The position numbers and the translations under genes are program-made. A model generated the notes under the pieces. It was given only the letters and a program-made list of their open reading frames with translations, did no database searches and was not told the DNA's origin. A DNA stretch of 13,650 nucleotides. Source: Archangiaceae bacterium (GTDB lineage: Bacteria > Myxococcota > Myxococcia > Myxococcales > Myxococcaceae). The stretch spans positions 1-13,650 of the forward strand of contig JAHFDQ010000091.1 in NCBI GenBank assembly GCA_023248915.1. Direction: 5' to 3'. This document shows, one piece after another, positions 7,359 to 13,650 of the stretch. How positions within the stretch are numbered: the stretch's first letter is position 1; each line of letters begins with the position of its first letter.

Positions 7359-8549
7359 TCACCGCCCCACCTCGGCCCGCCCCTGCGCTGCGCCGGCGGC
7401 CAAGAGCGAGCTCACCTCGGCCGCCGAGAGGCCGGCCTCGCGAAGCACCGCCTCGGTGTGCTGGCCCTGGCGCGGCGCGAAGGGTAGCTCGCGCCCGGCG
7501 GGCTCTTCGAAGGGCGTCGGCGGCAAGCGCACCTTGCGACCGTCGGGACTCGTGGTCCAGGTCAGGAGCGGCTTCAGCCAGGGCTCGTCCACCGCTCGAG
7601 CGACCGAGTGAATGGGGGCGCAGACGATGCCTGCCCCGCGCAGGTGGGCGAGGTTCTCGGCCGTGGTGCACCGGCGCGTGCAGTCTCCCAGCAGGCGGTG
7701 GACCTCGGCCCGATGCTCTTTCCGGCCCGGGTTCTCCAGGAAGCGCGGCTGCGCGAGCGCGGAGTAGGCCGGCACCGCGACCAGTTGCGCCCACTGGCGG
7801 TCCGAACCGATGGCCAGGTACACGAAGCCGTCGGACGTCGAGTAGGCGTTCGACGGGACGAAGTGGCGGTGCTCCGAGCCCGAGCGGCTCAGCTCTTCCG
7901 GGCGGGCCCCGGCGTCGAGCATCGGCACCACGGTGAGCAGCCAAGAGGCCGCCGCGCGCGCCATCGAGACGTCGATGCGCTTTCCCTGCCCGGTCTCGGC
8001 GCGCTCGACCAGGGCCGCCATCACCTGGGTGAGTAGTTCGTCCCCGGCCTTCAGGTCGATGAGGGGCAGCCCGCACAGCATCGGCGGCCCGTCGGCAGGC
8101 CCGGTCAGGTCCATGAAGCCGAGCAGCGCTTGGAGCGCGGGATCATACCCAGGCACGTCGGGGTGCTTCGGCCCCATCGCCGAAATGCCGGCCCAGATGA
8201 GCGAGGGGCGGAACGTCCTCAGCGTCTCGAAGTCGATGCCGAGCTTCGGGTAGCGGCCTGGCAGGGTGTTGCAGCAGAAGAGGTCGACATCGAGGGAACG
8301 GACGATGCGGTGCAGCGCTTCCCGGCCTCGCGCGTCGGTCAGGTCGAGGGTGATGGCTTCCTTGCCCGCGTTCGGGCCGACGAAGTAGGCGCAGCGGTCG
8401 GCCCCTCCGAGCTCGGCGCCGATGCGGCGGTTGGGGTCGCCCGTGGGAGCCTCGACCCGGATGACGCGCCAGCCGAGCTGCACCATGCGCAAGGTCGCGT
8501 AGGGAAGCGAAAGCGCCTGCTCGAGCGAGAGAACGGTGAGGCGCTTCAT
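7359..8549 (-). CDS. CaiB/BaiF family III acyl-CoA transferase
   Basis: A 396-residue protein from ATG 8549. An in-frame extension to 8681 runs through low-complexity intergenic sequence and is rejected. Family III enzymes move CoA from one acyl-CoA to another carboxylic acid through an enzyme-bound aspartyl anhydride. Visible are the N-terminal glycyl/Rossmann-like part (LPYATLRMVQLGWRVIRVE), the AGKEAITLDL segment, the GYDPALQALLGFMDLTG segment, and the catalytic-Asp motif LPLIDLKAG with Asp165. These are followed by the hallmark ERAETGQGKRIDVSM. The later half holds the SNAYSTSDGFVYLAIGSD and PRFLENPGRKEHRAE regions typical of the family. Length and motifs are complete. It lies 52 bp before HisC and 149 bp after the molybdopterin subunit gene. 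The most likely role is CoA activation of a carboxylic acid in the pathway encoded around it; the donor and acceptor are unknown. Confidence 0.9.
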   Translation of the reverse strand: MKRLTVLSLEQALSLPYATLRMVQLGWRVIRVEAPTGDPNRRIGAELGGADRCAYFVGPNAGKEAITLDLTDARGREALHRIVRSLDVDLFCCNTLPGRYPKLGIDFETLRTFRPSLIWAGISAMGPKHPDVPGYDPALQALLGFMDLTGPADGPPMLCGLPLIDLKAGDELLTQVMAALVERAETGQGKRIDVSMARAAASWLLTVVPMLDAGARPEELSRSGSEHRHFVPSNAYSTSDGFVYLAIGSDRQWAQLVAVPAYSALAQPRFLENPGRKEHRAEVHRLLGDCTRRCTTAENLAHLRGAGIVCAPIHSVARAVDEPWLKPLLTWTTSPDGRKVRLPPTPFEEPAGRELPFAPRQGQHTEAVLREAGLSAAEVSSLLAAGAAQGRAEVGR

Positions 8550-8574
8550 GGCGAGAGTCCCGGAGGCCGGCCCT

Positions 8575-8589
8575 CCATCTAGCACAGGG
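8575..8589 (-). promoter_or_regulatory. Possible promoter -10 region (CCCTGTGCTAGATGG) upstream of the CoA-transferase gene
   Basis: The minus strand reads CCCTGTGCTAGATGG about 25 bases before ATG 8549. TGCTAGAT resembles an extended -10 element, and the CCTGTGCTA string is shared with 2443-2456. No clear -35 box was seen at the expected distance. The 149-bp gap (8550-8698) holds nothing else recognisable apart from a short GGCCCGGGCC palindrome. Confidence 0.3.
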
Positions 8590-8698
8590 CGAGAGGGGTG
8601 GCGCGGGCGAGCGGGTTGAAAGACGCAGGAGGTCGAACCCGGAGAGGGCGGATCAGCGGCCCCAGGCCCGGGCCCACGCATGGAAGCGCCAGCCGCCC

Positions 8699-10978
8699 TC
8701 AGGCCAGCGGGTCGCGCACCACTCCGGCGGCGATGAGGCCGTTCAGCACCCGCTCGGGCGTCAGGGGCAGCTCGGTGAACCGCACTCCCGTGGCGTGGTG
8801 CACGGCGTTCGCCACCGCCGCCGCCACGCAGATGGCCGGCGCCTCGCCGACCCCTTTCGCGCCGAAGGGGCCGCTCGGGTCCTCGGTCTCGATGGCCTTG
8901 AAGTGAATGGGCGGCACCTCGGGCGCGGTGAGCAAGTGGTAGTCGCGGAACGAGGGGTTCAGCACCTTGCCCTCGCGGATTTTGAGCTCCTCGGTGAGCG
9001 AGTACCCCAGCCCCATCACCACCCCGCCCTCAATCTGCCCTTCCAGCGACATCGCGTTCAACACCTTGCCGACGTCGTGGGCCGCCGACACGGCGAGCAC
9101 CCGCACCTGCCCGGTGTCGAGCTCGACTTCGACCTCGACGGCGTGGGTGCCGAAGGCGTAGGTGGGCGAGACGTTGCCGAAGAACCCGGCGTCCTGCTTC
9201 ACGCTTGCCGGCTCGAAGTACGAGTGGGTGACGAGCAGCTCGCCCTTCCCGGTGAAGTGCAGCGTGCGCACCAGCTTGTCGAGCGCGTCGACCTTCTCTG
9301 CCCCCCGCATGATGAACCCGCCGGACAGGCTGAGCTCGCCCTTCGGCAACTCGTACAGGTCGGCGGCGGCGGTGAGCAGCTTGGCCTTGGCCTCGTTCGC
9401 GGCGAGAAGCGCCGAGTTTCCCGCGACGTAGCTGGTGCGCGAGGCGTGCACCCCGACGTCCCAGGGCTTCACATCGGTGTCGCTGTTGATGACCTTCACC
9501 CGGTCCATCGCGACGCCGAGCACCTCGGCCACCATCTGGGCGAGCACCGTCTCCGAGCCCTGGCCGATGTCGGTCGAACCGGTGACGAGCGTTACCTTGC
9601 CGAAGTCGTCGATGGAGACCACCGAGCCGCAACCGTCCGAGCGGTAGATTTTCGCCCCGCCACCGACGTGCAGCATCGACGCCATGCCGACGCCCCGCCG
9701 CACGTTTCCCTTCAACGCCGGGGAGGCGCGCTTGGCCCGCCAGCCGGACATCTCGGCGGCGGACTCGAGGCAGTCCCTCAAGCCGCAGCTGACGAATTCG
9801 AGCCCCTGGCCGGTCTTCTCGCCGGTCTCCTGCGAGTTCATCAGGCGCAGCTCGAGCGGGTCTACGCCCACCTTCTCGGCGAGCAGGTCGAGCTGCGACT
9901 CGACCGCGAAGGTGGCCTGGAGATTTCCGTAGCCGCGAAACGAGCCGCTGTACGGGTTGTTGGTGTATGCGACCTTGGTGTGGAACCGGGCGTGCGGCAC
10001 CCGGTACAACGACGAGAACGTCTGCATCATCACGAAGGGGGTCGTCGCCCCCCAGGACGTGTAGCCGCCGTTGTCGAGCCAGAGCTGGGCGTCGCGGAAG
10101 GTGAGCCGGCCCTTCCCGTCGCAGCCCGAGCGCAGCCGCACGCGCATCGGTTGGCGGGTGGGCGACGAGACGAACTCCTCGTGGCGCGAGAACACGATGC
10201 GCACCGGCCGCCGCGTCGCGCGCGCCAGGTGCACCGCGATGGGCTCGAAGGGGTAAATGTCCAGCTTCGAGCCGAACGCGCCGCCGATGGGCGGCTGGAT
10301 GACGCGAATGTCCTCGGGGCTCATGCCCACGATGGCCGCCATGTCCCGCCGGTACAGGAACGGCACCTGGGTGAGGGAAGTCAGGGTCAGCCGGCCCTCG
10401 GAGTCGAAGGCCGCGAGAATGGCCGAGGTGCCCATGCAGCAGTGGGTCATGAACTGCAGCACGAACTCGCCCTCGACGACGTGCGCGCTGTCGGCCTCGC
10501 CCTGCGCCACGTCGCCGTGCGCGTAGTCGTAGGTGAAGGGCAGGTTGCCGGCCCGGCCGGCGTGAATCTCGGGGGCTCCGGGCTTCAACGCGTCTTCGAC
10601 GGTGAAGACGGGCGGCAGGTCTTCGTACTCGACGCGGATGGCGCGGCAGGCCTCGGCGGCGGCGCTTTCCGTCTCGGCGGCGACCGCGGCTATTTCGTCG
10701 CGAATGCAGCGCACCCGGTCGCCCTTCAAGGGGGTGTTGTCCTTGCCGTGCCCGAACGGCACGTTGACGATGTCGCGGGCGGTCAAGACCGCGTGCACGC
10801 CGGACACCTCGAGCGCCTTGGACACGTCGACGGACACGATGCGCGCGTGCACCCGGTCGCTGCGCCGAATCACCCCGTGCAGCATGCCGGGCACTTCGAG
10901 GTCCGAGAGGTAGCGCGTCTCTCCGGTAGCCTTGCCCGGGCCGTCCAGCTTCGGAATTCGGGCGCCGATGAGGGTCAT
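8699..10978 (-). CDS. Xanthine-dehydrogenase-family molybdopterin-binding (large) subunit
   Basis: A 759-residue catalytic subunit of a molybdenum hydroxylase. ATG 10978 overlaps the 2Fe-2S gene stop by 4 bp (ATGA) and has GGGGA upstream. Residues ~1-130 form the a/b-hammerhead domain (KATGETRYLSDL). The rest is the molybdopterin-cytosine-dinucleotide-binding region: GGAFGSK (232-238), GSFRGYG (345-351, with the Arg found in hydroxylases), DIGQG (470-474), SRTSYVAGN (513-521), and FGAKGVGEAP (705-714) with Glu712 as the general base. It lacks the AYxCSFR signature of form I CO dehydrogenase. At the position of the usual Leu-Glu-Pro/Thr-His motif it has HCCMGTSA (179-186), so the Glu seen in xanthine dehydrogenase is replaced by Gly. 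The DTDVKPWD...ASRTSYVAGN stretch recalls the 4-hydroxybenzoyl-CoA reductase/nicotinate dehydrogenase side of the family. Exact substrate unknown. Confidence 0.92.
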   Translation of the reverse strand: MTLIGARIPKLDGPGKATGETRYLSDLEVPGMLHGVIRRSDRVHARIVSVDVSKALEVSGVHAVLTARDIVNVPFGHGKDNTPLKGDRVRCIRDEIAAVAAETESAAAEACRAIRVEYEDLPPVFTVEDALKPGAPEIHAGRAGNLPFTYDYAHGDVAQGEADSAHVVEGEFVLQFMTHCCMGTSAILAAFDSEGRLTLTSLTQVPFLYRRDMAAIVGMSPEDIRVIQPPIGGAFGSKLDIYPFEPIAVHLARATRRPVRIVFSRHEEFVSSPTRQPMRVRLRSGCDGKGRLTFRDAQLWLDNGGYTSWGATTPFVMMQTFSSLYRVPHARFHTKVAYTNNPYSGSFRGYGNLQATFAVESQLDLLAEKVGVDPLELRLMNSQETGEKTGQGLEFVSCGLRDCLESAAEMSGWRAKRASPALKGNVRRGVGMASMLHVGGGAKIYRSDGCGSVVSIDDFGKVTLVTGSTDIGQGSETVLAQMVAEVLGVAMDRVKVINSDTDVKPWDVGVHASRTSYVAGNSALLAANEAKAKLLTAAADLYELPKGELSLSGGFIMRGAEKVDALDKLVRTLHFTGKGELLVTHSYFEPASVKQDAGFFGNVSPTYAFGTHAVEVEVELDTGQVRVLAVSAAHDVGKVLNAMSLEGQIEGGVVMGLGYSLTEELKIREGKVLNPSFRDYHLLTAPEVPPIHFKAIETEDPSGPFGAKGVGEAPAICVAAAVANAVHHATGVRFTELPLTPERVLNGLIAAGVVRDPLA

Positions 10979-11442
10979 CGCTTCCCCGCGTCCTCTACCG
11001 CCTCGACGATGGCGACGTAGCCGGTGCAGCGGCAGAGGTTTCCCTCCAGCCCGCGGCGCACCTGCTCTCTGCTCGGGTGCGGGTGCTCGGCCAGCAGCGC
11101 CGTCGCCGCCACCAGCATGCCGGGAGTGCAGAAGCCGCACTGCACCGCGCCTTCCATCAGGAACGCCTTCTGCAGCGGCGCCAGGTCGGCCTTGTGCCTC
11201 AGCCCCTCGACGGTCACCAGTACGCGGCCGTCCACGTCCACCGCCGGCGTCAGGCAGCCCAGCACCGGCTCTCCGTCGAGCAGCACCGCGCAGGCCCCGC
11301 ATTCGCCCTCACCGCAGGCGAGCTTCGACCCGGTGAGCGCGAAGCGTTCGCGCACCATCTCGAGCACCGCCATCGTCGGCGGCACGTGGGTGCGCACCGG
11401 GCGCCCGTTCAAGGTGAAGCGAATCTCAACTTCCGGTTGCAT
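10975..11442 (-). CDS. Molybdenum hydroxylase 2Fe-2S (small) subunit
   Basis: A 155-residue electron-transfer subunit carrying two [2Fe-2S] clusters. It passes electrons from the Mo centre to FAD. The N-terminal plant-type ferredoxin cluster has Cys43, Cys48, Cys51 and Cys63 (ACGEGECGAC, then LGC). The C-terminal helical-bundle cluster has Cys102, Cys105, Cys137 and Cys139 (QCGFCTPG and CRCTGY). All eight cysteines are present and the length is normal for CoxS/XdhC-type small subunits. ATG 11442 lies inside the end of the FAD-subunit gene (17-bp overlap) with AGAGGG six bases upstream. The stop overlaps the large-subunit start by 4 bp. These overlaps imply coupled translation of all three subunits. 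There is no signal sequence, so the enzyme is cytoplasmic. Confidence 0.95.
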   Translation of the reverse strand: MQPEVEIRFTLNGRPVRTHVPPTMAVLEMVRERFALTGSKLACGEGECGACAVLLDGEPVLGCLTPAVDVDGRVLVTVEGLRHKADLAPLQKAFLMEGAVQCGFCTPGMLVAATALLAEHPHPSREQVRRGLEGNLCRCTGYVAIVEAVEDAGKR

Positions 11443-12307
11443 GGGAAACCCTCTGCGAGTCGAGCGCCGCGGTGAGGCTCCGGCGGACGAAGGCGGCGAC
11501 CAGCCGGCGCCGGTACAGCGCCGTGGCCCGGACGTCGTCGATGGGGCGGACGACTTTCGCGGCGGCGAGGGCGGCTTCCTCGATGAGCGCCGGCGTCAGC
11601 TCGCGGCCGGCGAGCACCTGTTCGGCCGGGACAACCCGAAGCGGCACCGGAGCCACCGCGCCGCACGCGATGCGCGGCTCGACCACCCGGCCGTCTTCGA
11701 TTCGGAGCGCCACCGCCACCGCGGCGACCGAAATCTCGAGCGCGGGCCGCGGCCCGGACTTCTCGAAGTGGTGGAAGGCGGTCGGCTTCGCCAGGGGCAC
11801 GCGCACCGTGCGCACCAGTTCTCCTGCGCCGAGCGCCGTCTTGCCGGGGCCGAGCACCAGCTCGTCCACTCCGAGCGACCGCACCCCGCCGGCTCGCGAG
11901 ACGAGCTCGACCCGCGCGTCGAGCGCGAGCAGCGCCAGCGTCAGGTCGGCCGCCGGAGAGGCGTTGACCAGGTTGCCGCCCACCGTCGCGCGCGAGCGCA
12001 CCAGGGGCGACGCGAACCGGTCGGCGGCTTGCCACAAGAGCGCCGCGTGGCGGCGGACCTCGGCGTCGCGGAGCAGCCGCGCGACCGTCACCCCGGCTCC
12101 CACCTCGAGCGCGCCGCCCCAGACGCGCAACGCCTGGAGCTCGCTCACCCGCGCCACGTTCACCAGGCGGGGGAAGCGCTTCCCCGCGCGCAGGTGAACC
12201 ATCAGGTCGGTGCCCCCCGCCAAGACCCGGGTGCCTTCGGGGGCGTCGGCGAGAGCGTCGAGAGCGCCCGCGAGGTTGTCCGGCCGGACGTAGCCTTGCT
12301 CGGTCAT
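11426..12307 (-). CDS. Molybdenum hydroxylase FAD-binding (medium) subunit
   Basis: A 293-residue CoxM-type flavoprotein subunit that takes electrons from the Fe-S subunit and passes them to an external acceptor. FAD motifs are VLAGGTDLMVHLRAG (28-42) and RATVGGNLVNASPAAD (106-121), both canonical. The C-terminal CO-dehydrogenase flavoprotein domain follows (KSGPRPALEISVAAVAVAL, then ACGAVAPVPLRV). Only one cysteine is present, so the extra [4Fe-4S] loop found in the 4-hydroxybenzoyl-CoA reductase beta subunit is absent. That argues against a dearomatising reductase of that type. ATG 12307 is preferred over GTG 12313 because GAGG lies five bases before it. Gene order M-S-L is that of the coxMSL group. 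It follows the acyl-CoA mutase gene by 121 bp, a gap filled by a possible mini-ORF. Confidence 0.92.
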   Translation of the reverse strand: MTEQGYVRPDNLAGALDALADAPEGTRVLAGGTDLMVHLRAGKRFPRLVNVARVSELQALRVWGGALEVGAGVTVARLLRDAEVRRHAALLWQAADRFASPLVRSRATVGGNLVNASPAADLTLALLALDARVELVSRAGGVRSLGVDELVLGPGKTALGAGELVRTVRVPLAKPTAFHHFEKSGPRPALEISVAAVAVALRIEDGRVVEPRIACGAVAPVPLRVVPAEQVLAGRELTPALIEEAALAAAKVVRPIDDVRATALYRRRLVAAFVRRSLTAALDSQRVSHATGS

Positions 12308-12329
12308 GAGCACCTCACGGGCTCGGCGT
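12304..12329. repeat. 26-bp imperfect direct repeat, copy 1 (start of the FAD-subunit gene)
   Basis: Identical to 12429-12454 at 23 of 26 positions by eye. It contains the Shine-Dalgarno and ATG of the FAD-subunit gene together with the tail of the mini-ORF. Confidence 0.75.
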
Positions 12330-12432
12330 GGCCGGTGCCGCTCGACAACGCCGGGGCTGCGTGCGGCCTGCCGGCGACCTTTGCGAACGGGCCCGCGAGG
12401 CGGTCGGGCCGGAAGTGACCAGGCCCGCTCAC
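12304..12432 (-). CDS. Possible 42-residue ORF bridging the mutase and FAD-subunit genes
   Basis: A GTG at 12432 overlaps the mutase stop (GTGA), with GAGG five bases upstream. The frame stays open for 42 codons, and its TGA overlaps the FAD-subunit ATG (ATGA). The product starts MSGPGHFRPDRLAG and ends GHAEPVRCS. Both ends thus have the overlap geometry of translationally coupled operon genes. The last residues, AEPVRCS-stop, copy the mutase C-terminus AEPVRFS-stop, because the DNA there is a direct repeat (12304-12329 and 12429-12454). The composition (Gly, Pro, Arg, Ala) is not informative and no family is recognised. It could be a real small protein, a remnant left by deletion of a gene between two similar sequences, or chance. 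Only the mutase large subunit is encoded here, and a B12-binding small-subunit gene often sits at this place. Confidence 0.3.
   Translation of the reverse strand: MSGPGHFRPDRLAGPFAKVAGRPHAAPALSSGTGHAEPVRCS
12313..12316 (-). promoter_or_regulatory. Ribosome binding site deciding the FAD-subunit start at 12307
   Basis: GAGG on the minus strand lies five bases before ATG 12307. The same GAGG with identical spacing occurs before the GTG at 12432, inside the other repeat copy (12438-12441). Confidence 0.6.
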
Positions 12433-12454
12433 GAGAACCTCACCGGCTCGGCGT
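12429..12454. repeat. 26-bp imperfect direct repeat, copy 2 (end of the mutase gene)
   Basis: The partner of 12304-12329, offset by 125 bp. It encodes the last residues of the mutase (AEPVRFS-stop) and also a GAGG plus GTG start signal for the mini-ORF. Sequence outside the 26 bp does not match between the copies, so this is not a simple recent duplication of the whole 125-bp unit. Confidence 0.75.
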
Positions 12455-13650
12455 ATTCTCCGAAGACGGACTTCAGCGCTCCCACGGCTTCCCCGAGCGT
12501 CGCCTCTGCCTCGACGGCGGCGATGAGCGGCGGCACGGTGTTCTCGCCCGAGGCGGCGGCGACGCGCACCCGCTCGAGCGCCGCGGCGACCTTCGCGGCG
12601 TCGCGCCGGCGCTTCACCTCGCGAAGGCGCTCGCACTGGGCCCTGGCCTGCGCCCCATCGAAGGGGTGGAACGCCATCTCGGCCTCGTCGCCCTGTCCCT
12701 GGTAGCAGTTGACGCCGACCTTGCGCACCTTGCCGGACTCGAGGTCGCGCTGCCTCCGGTAGGCCTGGCGCGCCACCATCGCCTGGATGCGCCCCGACTT
12801 CACTCCGTCGACGATGCCGCCCTCGGCGTCTACCTCGGCCATCACCCGTCGGATTTCGGCCTCGAGCTGGTTGGTGAGCGTCTCGACGTAGTAGCTGCCC
12901 CCCAGCGGGTCGACCGTGTCGCACAGCCCCATCTCTTCGATGAGCACCTGCATGGTGCGCAGCGAGATGCGCGCCGCCCGCTCGGAAGGAATGGTGTATG
13001 CCTCGTCGTACGAGCACAGCGCCATCGTCTGCGTGCCCGACAGCGCGCTGATGAGCGCGTAGTACGCGCCGCGCACGATGTTGACCTCGGGCTGCTCGAC
13101 GGTGAGGCCGCCGCCGCCGCCGCCGGCAATCATCCGCAGCCAGGACGATCGCGGGTCCTTCGCCTGGTAGCGTTCCTTCACCAGCTGCGCCCAGAGCCTG
13201 CGGCCGGCGCGGAACTTCGCCACCTGCTCGAACAGGTTGCCGTAGATGTCGAAGTTGAACGACAGGCGCGAGGCGAATTCATCGATGGCCAGCCCTCGGC
13301 CCACCGCGTGGTCCGCGTAGGCGCAGGCGATGGAGAACGCCAGCCCCATCTCCTGGGCGGGGTTCGCTCCTGATTCCCTGATGTGGTACCCGCAGACGCT
13401 GACCGGGCTGTACTGCGGCATCTGCCGGGCGCAGTACTCCACCGTGTCGCCGATGAGCTTGATGGACGGGTCGACCGGAAAAATCCAGGTGCCCCGGCCG
13501 ATGAATTCCTTCAAAAGGTCGTTCTGCAGCGTGCCGCGCAGCTTGTCCAGGTCGAGCCCGCGCCGCTTGGCTATCGCCGCCATCATCGCGAGCAGTATCG
13601 GCGCCACCGAGTTGATGGTCAGCGACACCGTCACCTTCTCGAGGTCGATG
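12429..13650 (-). CDS. Methylmalonyl-CoA-mutase-family acyl-CoA mutase large subunit, N-terminus missing
   Basis: About 407 residues of the C-terminal portion of a coenzyme-B12-dependent acyl-CoA mutase; the frame is open to the right edge (IDLEKVTVSLTIN). The substrate-binding TIM-barrel region includes GRGTWIFPVDPS (Arg at 13494-13496) and the catalytic CGYHIRESGA (His at 13383-13385). The Arg is 37 residues before the His, the spacing of Arg207 and His244 in methylmalonyl-CoA mutase. By that family comparison it suggests an acyl-CoA with a second carboxylate. Next come a six-glycine run before LTVEQPEVNIVRGAYYALI, then SGTQTMALCSYDEAYTIPSE and DTVDPLGGSYYVETLTN. The middle motif differs from the GGTQSLHTNSFDEA of standard methylmalonyl-CoA mutase. 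The protein ends without the DxHxxG B12-binding domain, so a separate small subunit is needed and is not in this window. The residue that most often tells the substrate (Tyr89 region) lies off the edge. Confidence 0.9.
   Translation of the reverse strand, partial: IDLEKVTVSLTINSVAPILLAMMAAIAKRRGLDLDKLRGTLQNDLLKEFIGRGTWIFPVDPSIKLIGDTVEYCARQMPQYSPVSVCGYHIRESGANPAQEMGLAFSIACAYADHAVGRGLAIDEFASRLSFNFDIYGNLFEQVAKFRAGRRLWAQLVKERYQAKDPRSSWLRMIAGGGGGGLTVEQPEVNIVRGAYYALISALSGTQTMALCSYDEAYTIPSERAARISLRTMQVLIEEMGLCDTVDPLGGSYYVETLTNQLEAEIRRVMAEVDAEGGIVDGVKSGRIQAMVARQAYRRQRDLESGKVRKVGVNCYQGQGDEAEMAFHPFDGAQARAQCERLREVKRRRDAAKVAAALERVRVAAASGENTVPPLIAAVEAEATLGEAVGALKSVFGEYAEPVRFS

Noticed and set aside
8795..11020. 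741-codon open frame antisense to the molybdopterin subunit
   Set aside because: The minus-strand gene has every family motif; the antisense frame is a GC-driven shadow with no recognisable domain.
8699..12307. Aerobic CO dehydrogenase (coxMSL)
   Set aside because: The gene order matches but the active-site signature AYxCSFR (or AYRGAGR) is absent and no cox accessory genes are seen.
8699..12307. 4-hydroxybenzoyl-CoA reductase (hcrABC)
   Set aside because: The FAD subunit has only one cysteine and lacks the [4Fe-4S] loop; the similarity of the large subunit is not enough for the name.
11024..12418. 464-codon plus-strand frame over the FAD and 2Fe-2S subunit genes
   Set aside because: It lies antisense to two genes with complete FAD and cluster motifs.
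13023..13130. Six-codon glycine run in the mutase as a possible frameshift or sequencing slip
   Set aside because: The frame and family similarity continue on both sides, so it reads as a normal glycine-rich loop.

Overview
The window is very GC-rich bacterial DNA with dense coding, frequent GTG/ATG overlap starts, lipoproteins and a soluble-type histidine kinase. This style fits a member of the Myxococcota (Deltaproteobacteria sensu lato), but no rRNA or marker gene is present to prove it. No tRNA, rRNA, CRISPR array, transposase or phage gene was seen.

Left part (1-5200), mixed strands, envelope and signalling: the C-terminal portion of a GAF/HisKA/HATPase histidine kinase (cut by the left edge) overlaps by 4 bp a small exported, probably beta-barrel protein (882-1352). 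Converging on it is a lipoprotein built of about seven YWT/PKGGG repeats, read as a beta-propeller (1359-2333, minus). A 185-bp divergent spacer with two copies of a GTTCAGCCCGAGCG repeat leads to an exported protein of unknown function (2519-3742). After a hairpin comes a cysteine-rich lipoprotein with a DDDGDGVAD calcium-loop-like motif (3920-5200).

Right part (5248-13650), all minus strand, metabolic: in transcription order a B12-type acyl-CoA mutase large subunit (cut by the right edge), a possible 42-codon mini-ORF, then the FAD, 2Fe-2S and molybdopterin subunits of a xanthine-dehydrogenase-family hydroxylase. These are followed by a family III (CaiB/BaiF) CoA-transferase, a HisC-like aminotransferase, a RidA-family deaminase and a hemerythrin-like diiron protein. 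The three Mo-enzyme subunits overlap one another. HisC and RidA are one base apart, and RidA and the hemerythrin 24 bases apart. A 149-bp gap with a possible promoter before the CoA-transferase may divide the set into two transcription units.

Together these genes look like part of a catabolic pathway: molybdenum-dependent hydroxylation (or dehydroxylation) of an aromatic, N-heterocyclic or CoA-linked substrate, CoA activation by transfer, carbon-skeleton rearrangement by a cobalamin radical enzyme, transamination, and clean-up of reactive enamines/imines. The substrate cannot be read from the sequence. This composite cluster, and the 26-bp direct repeat that brackets the mini-ORF where a B12-binding small subunit might be expected, are the most interesting parts of the window.
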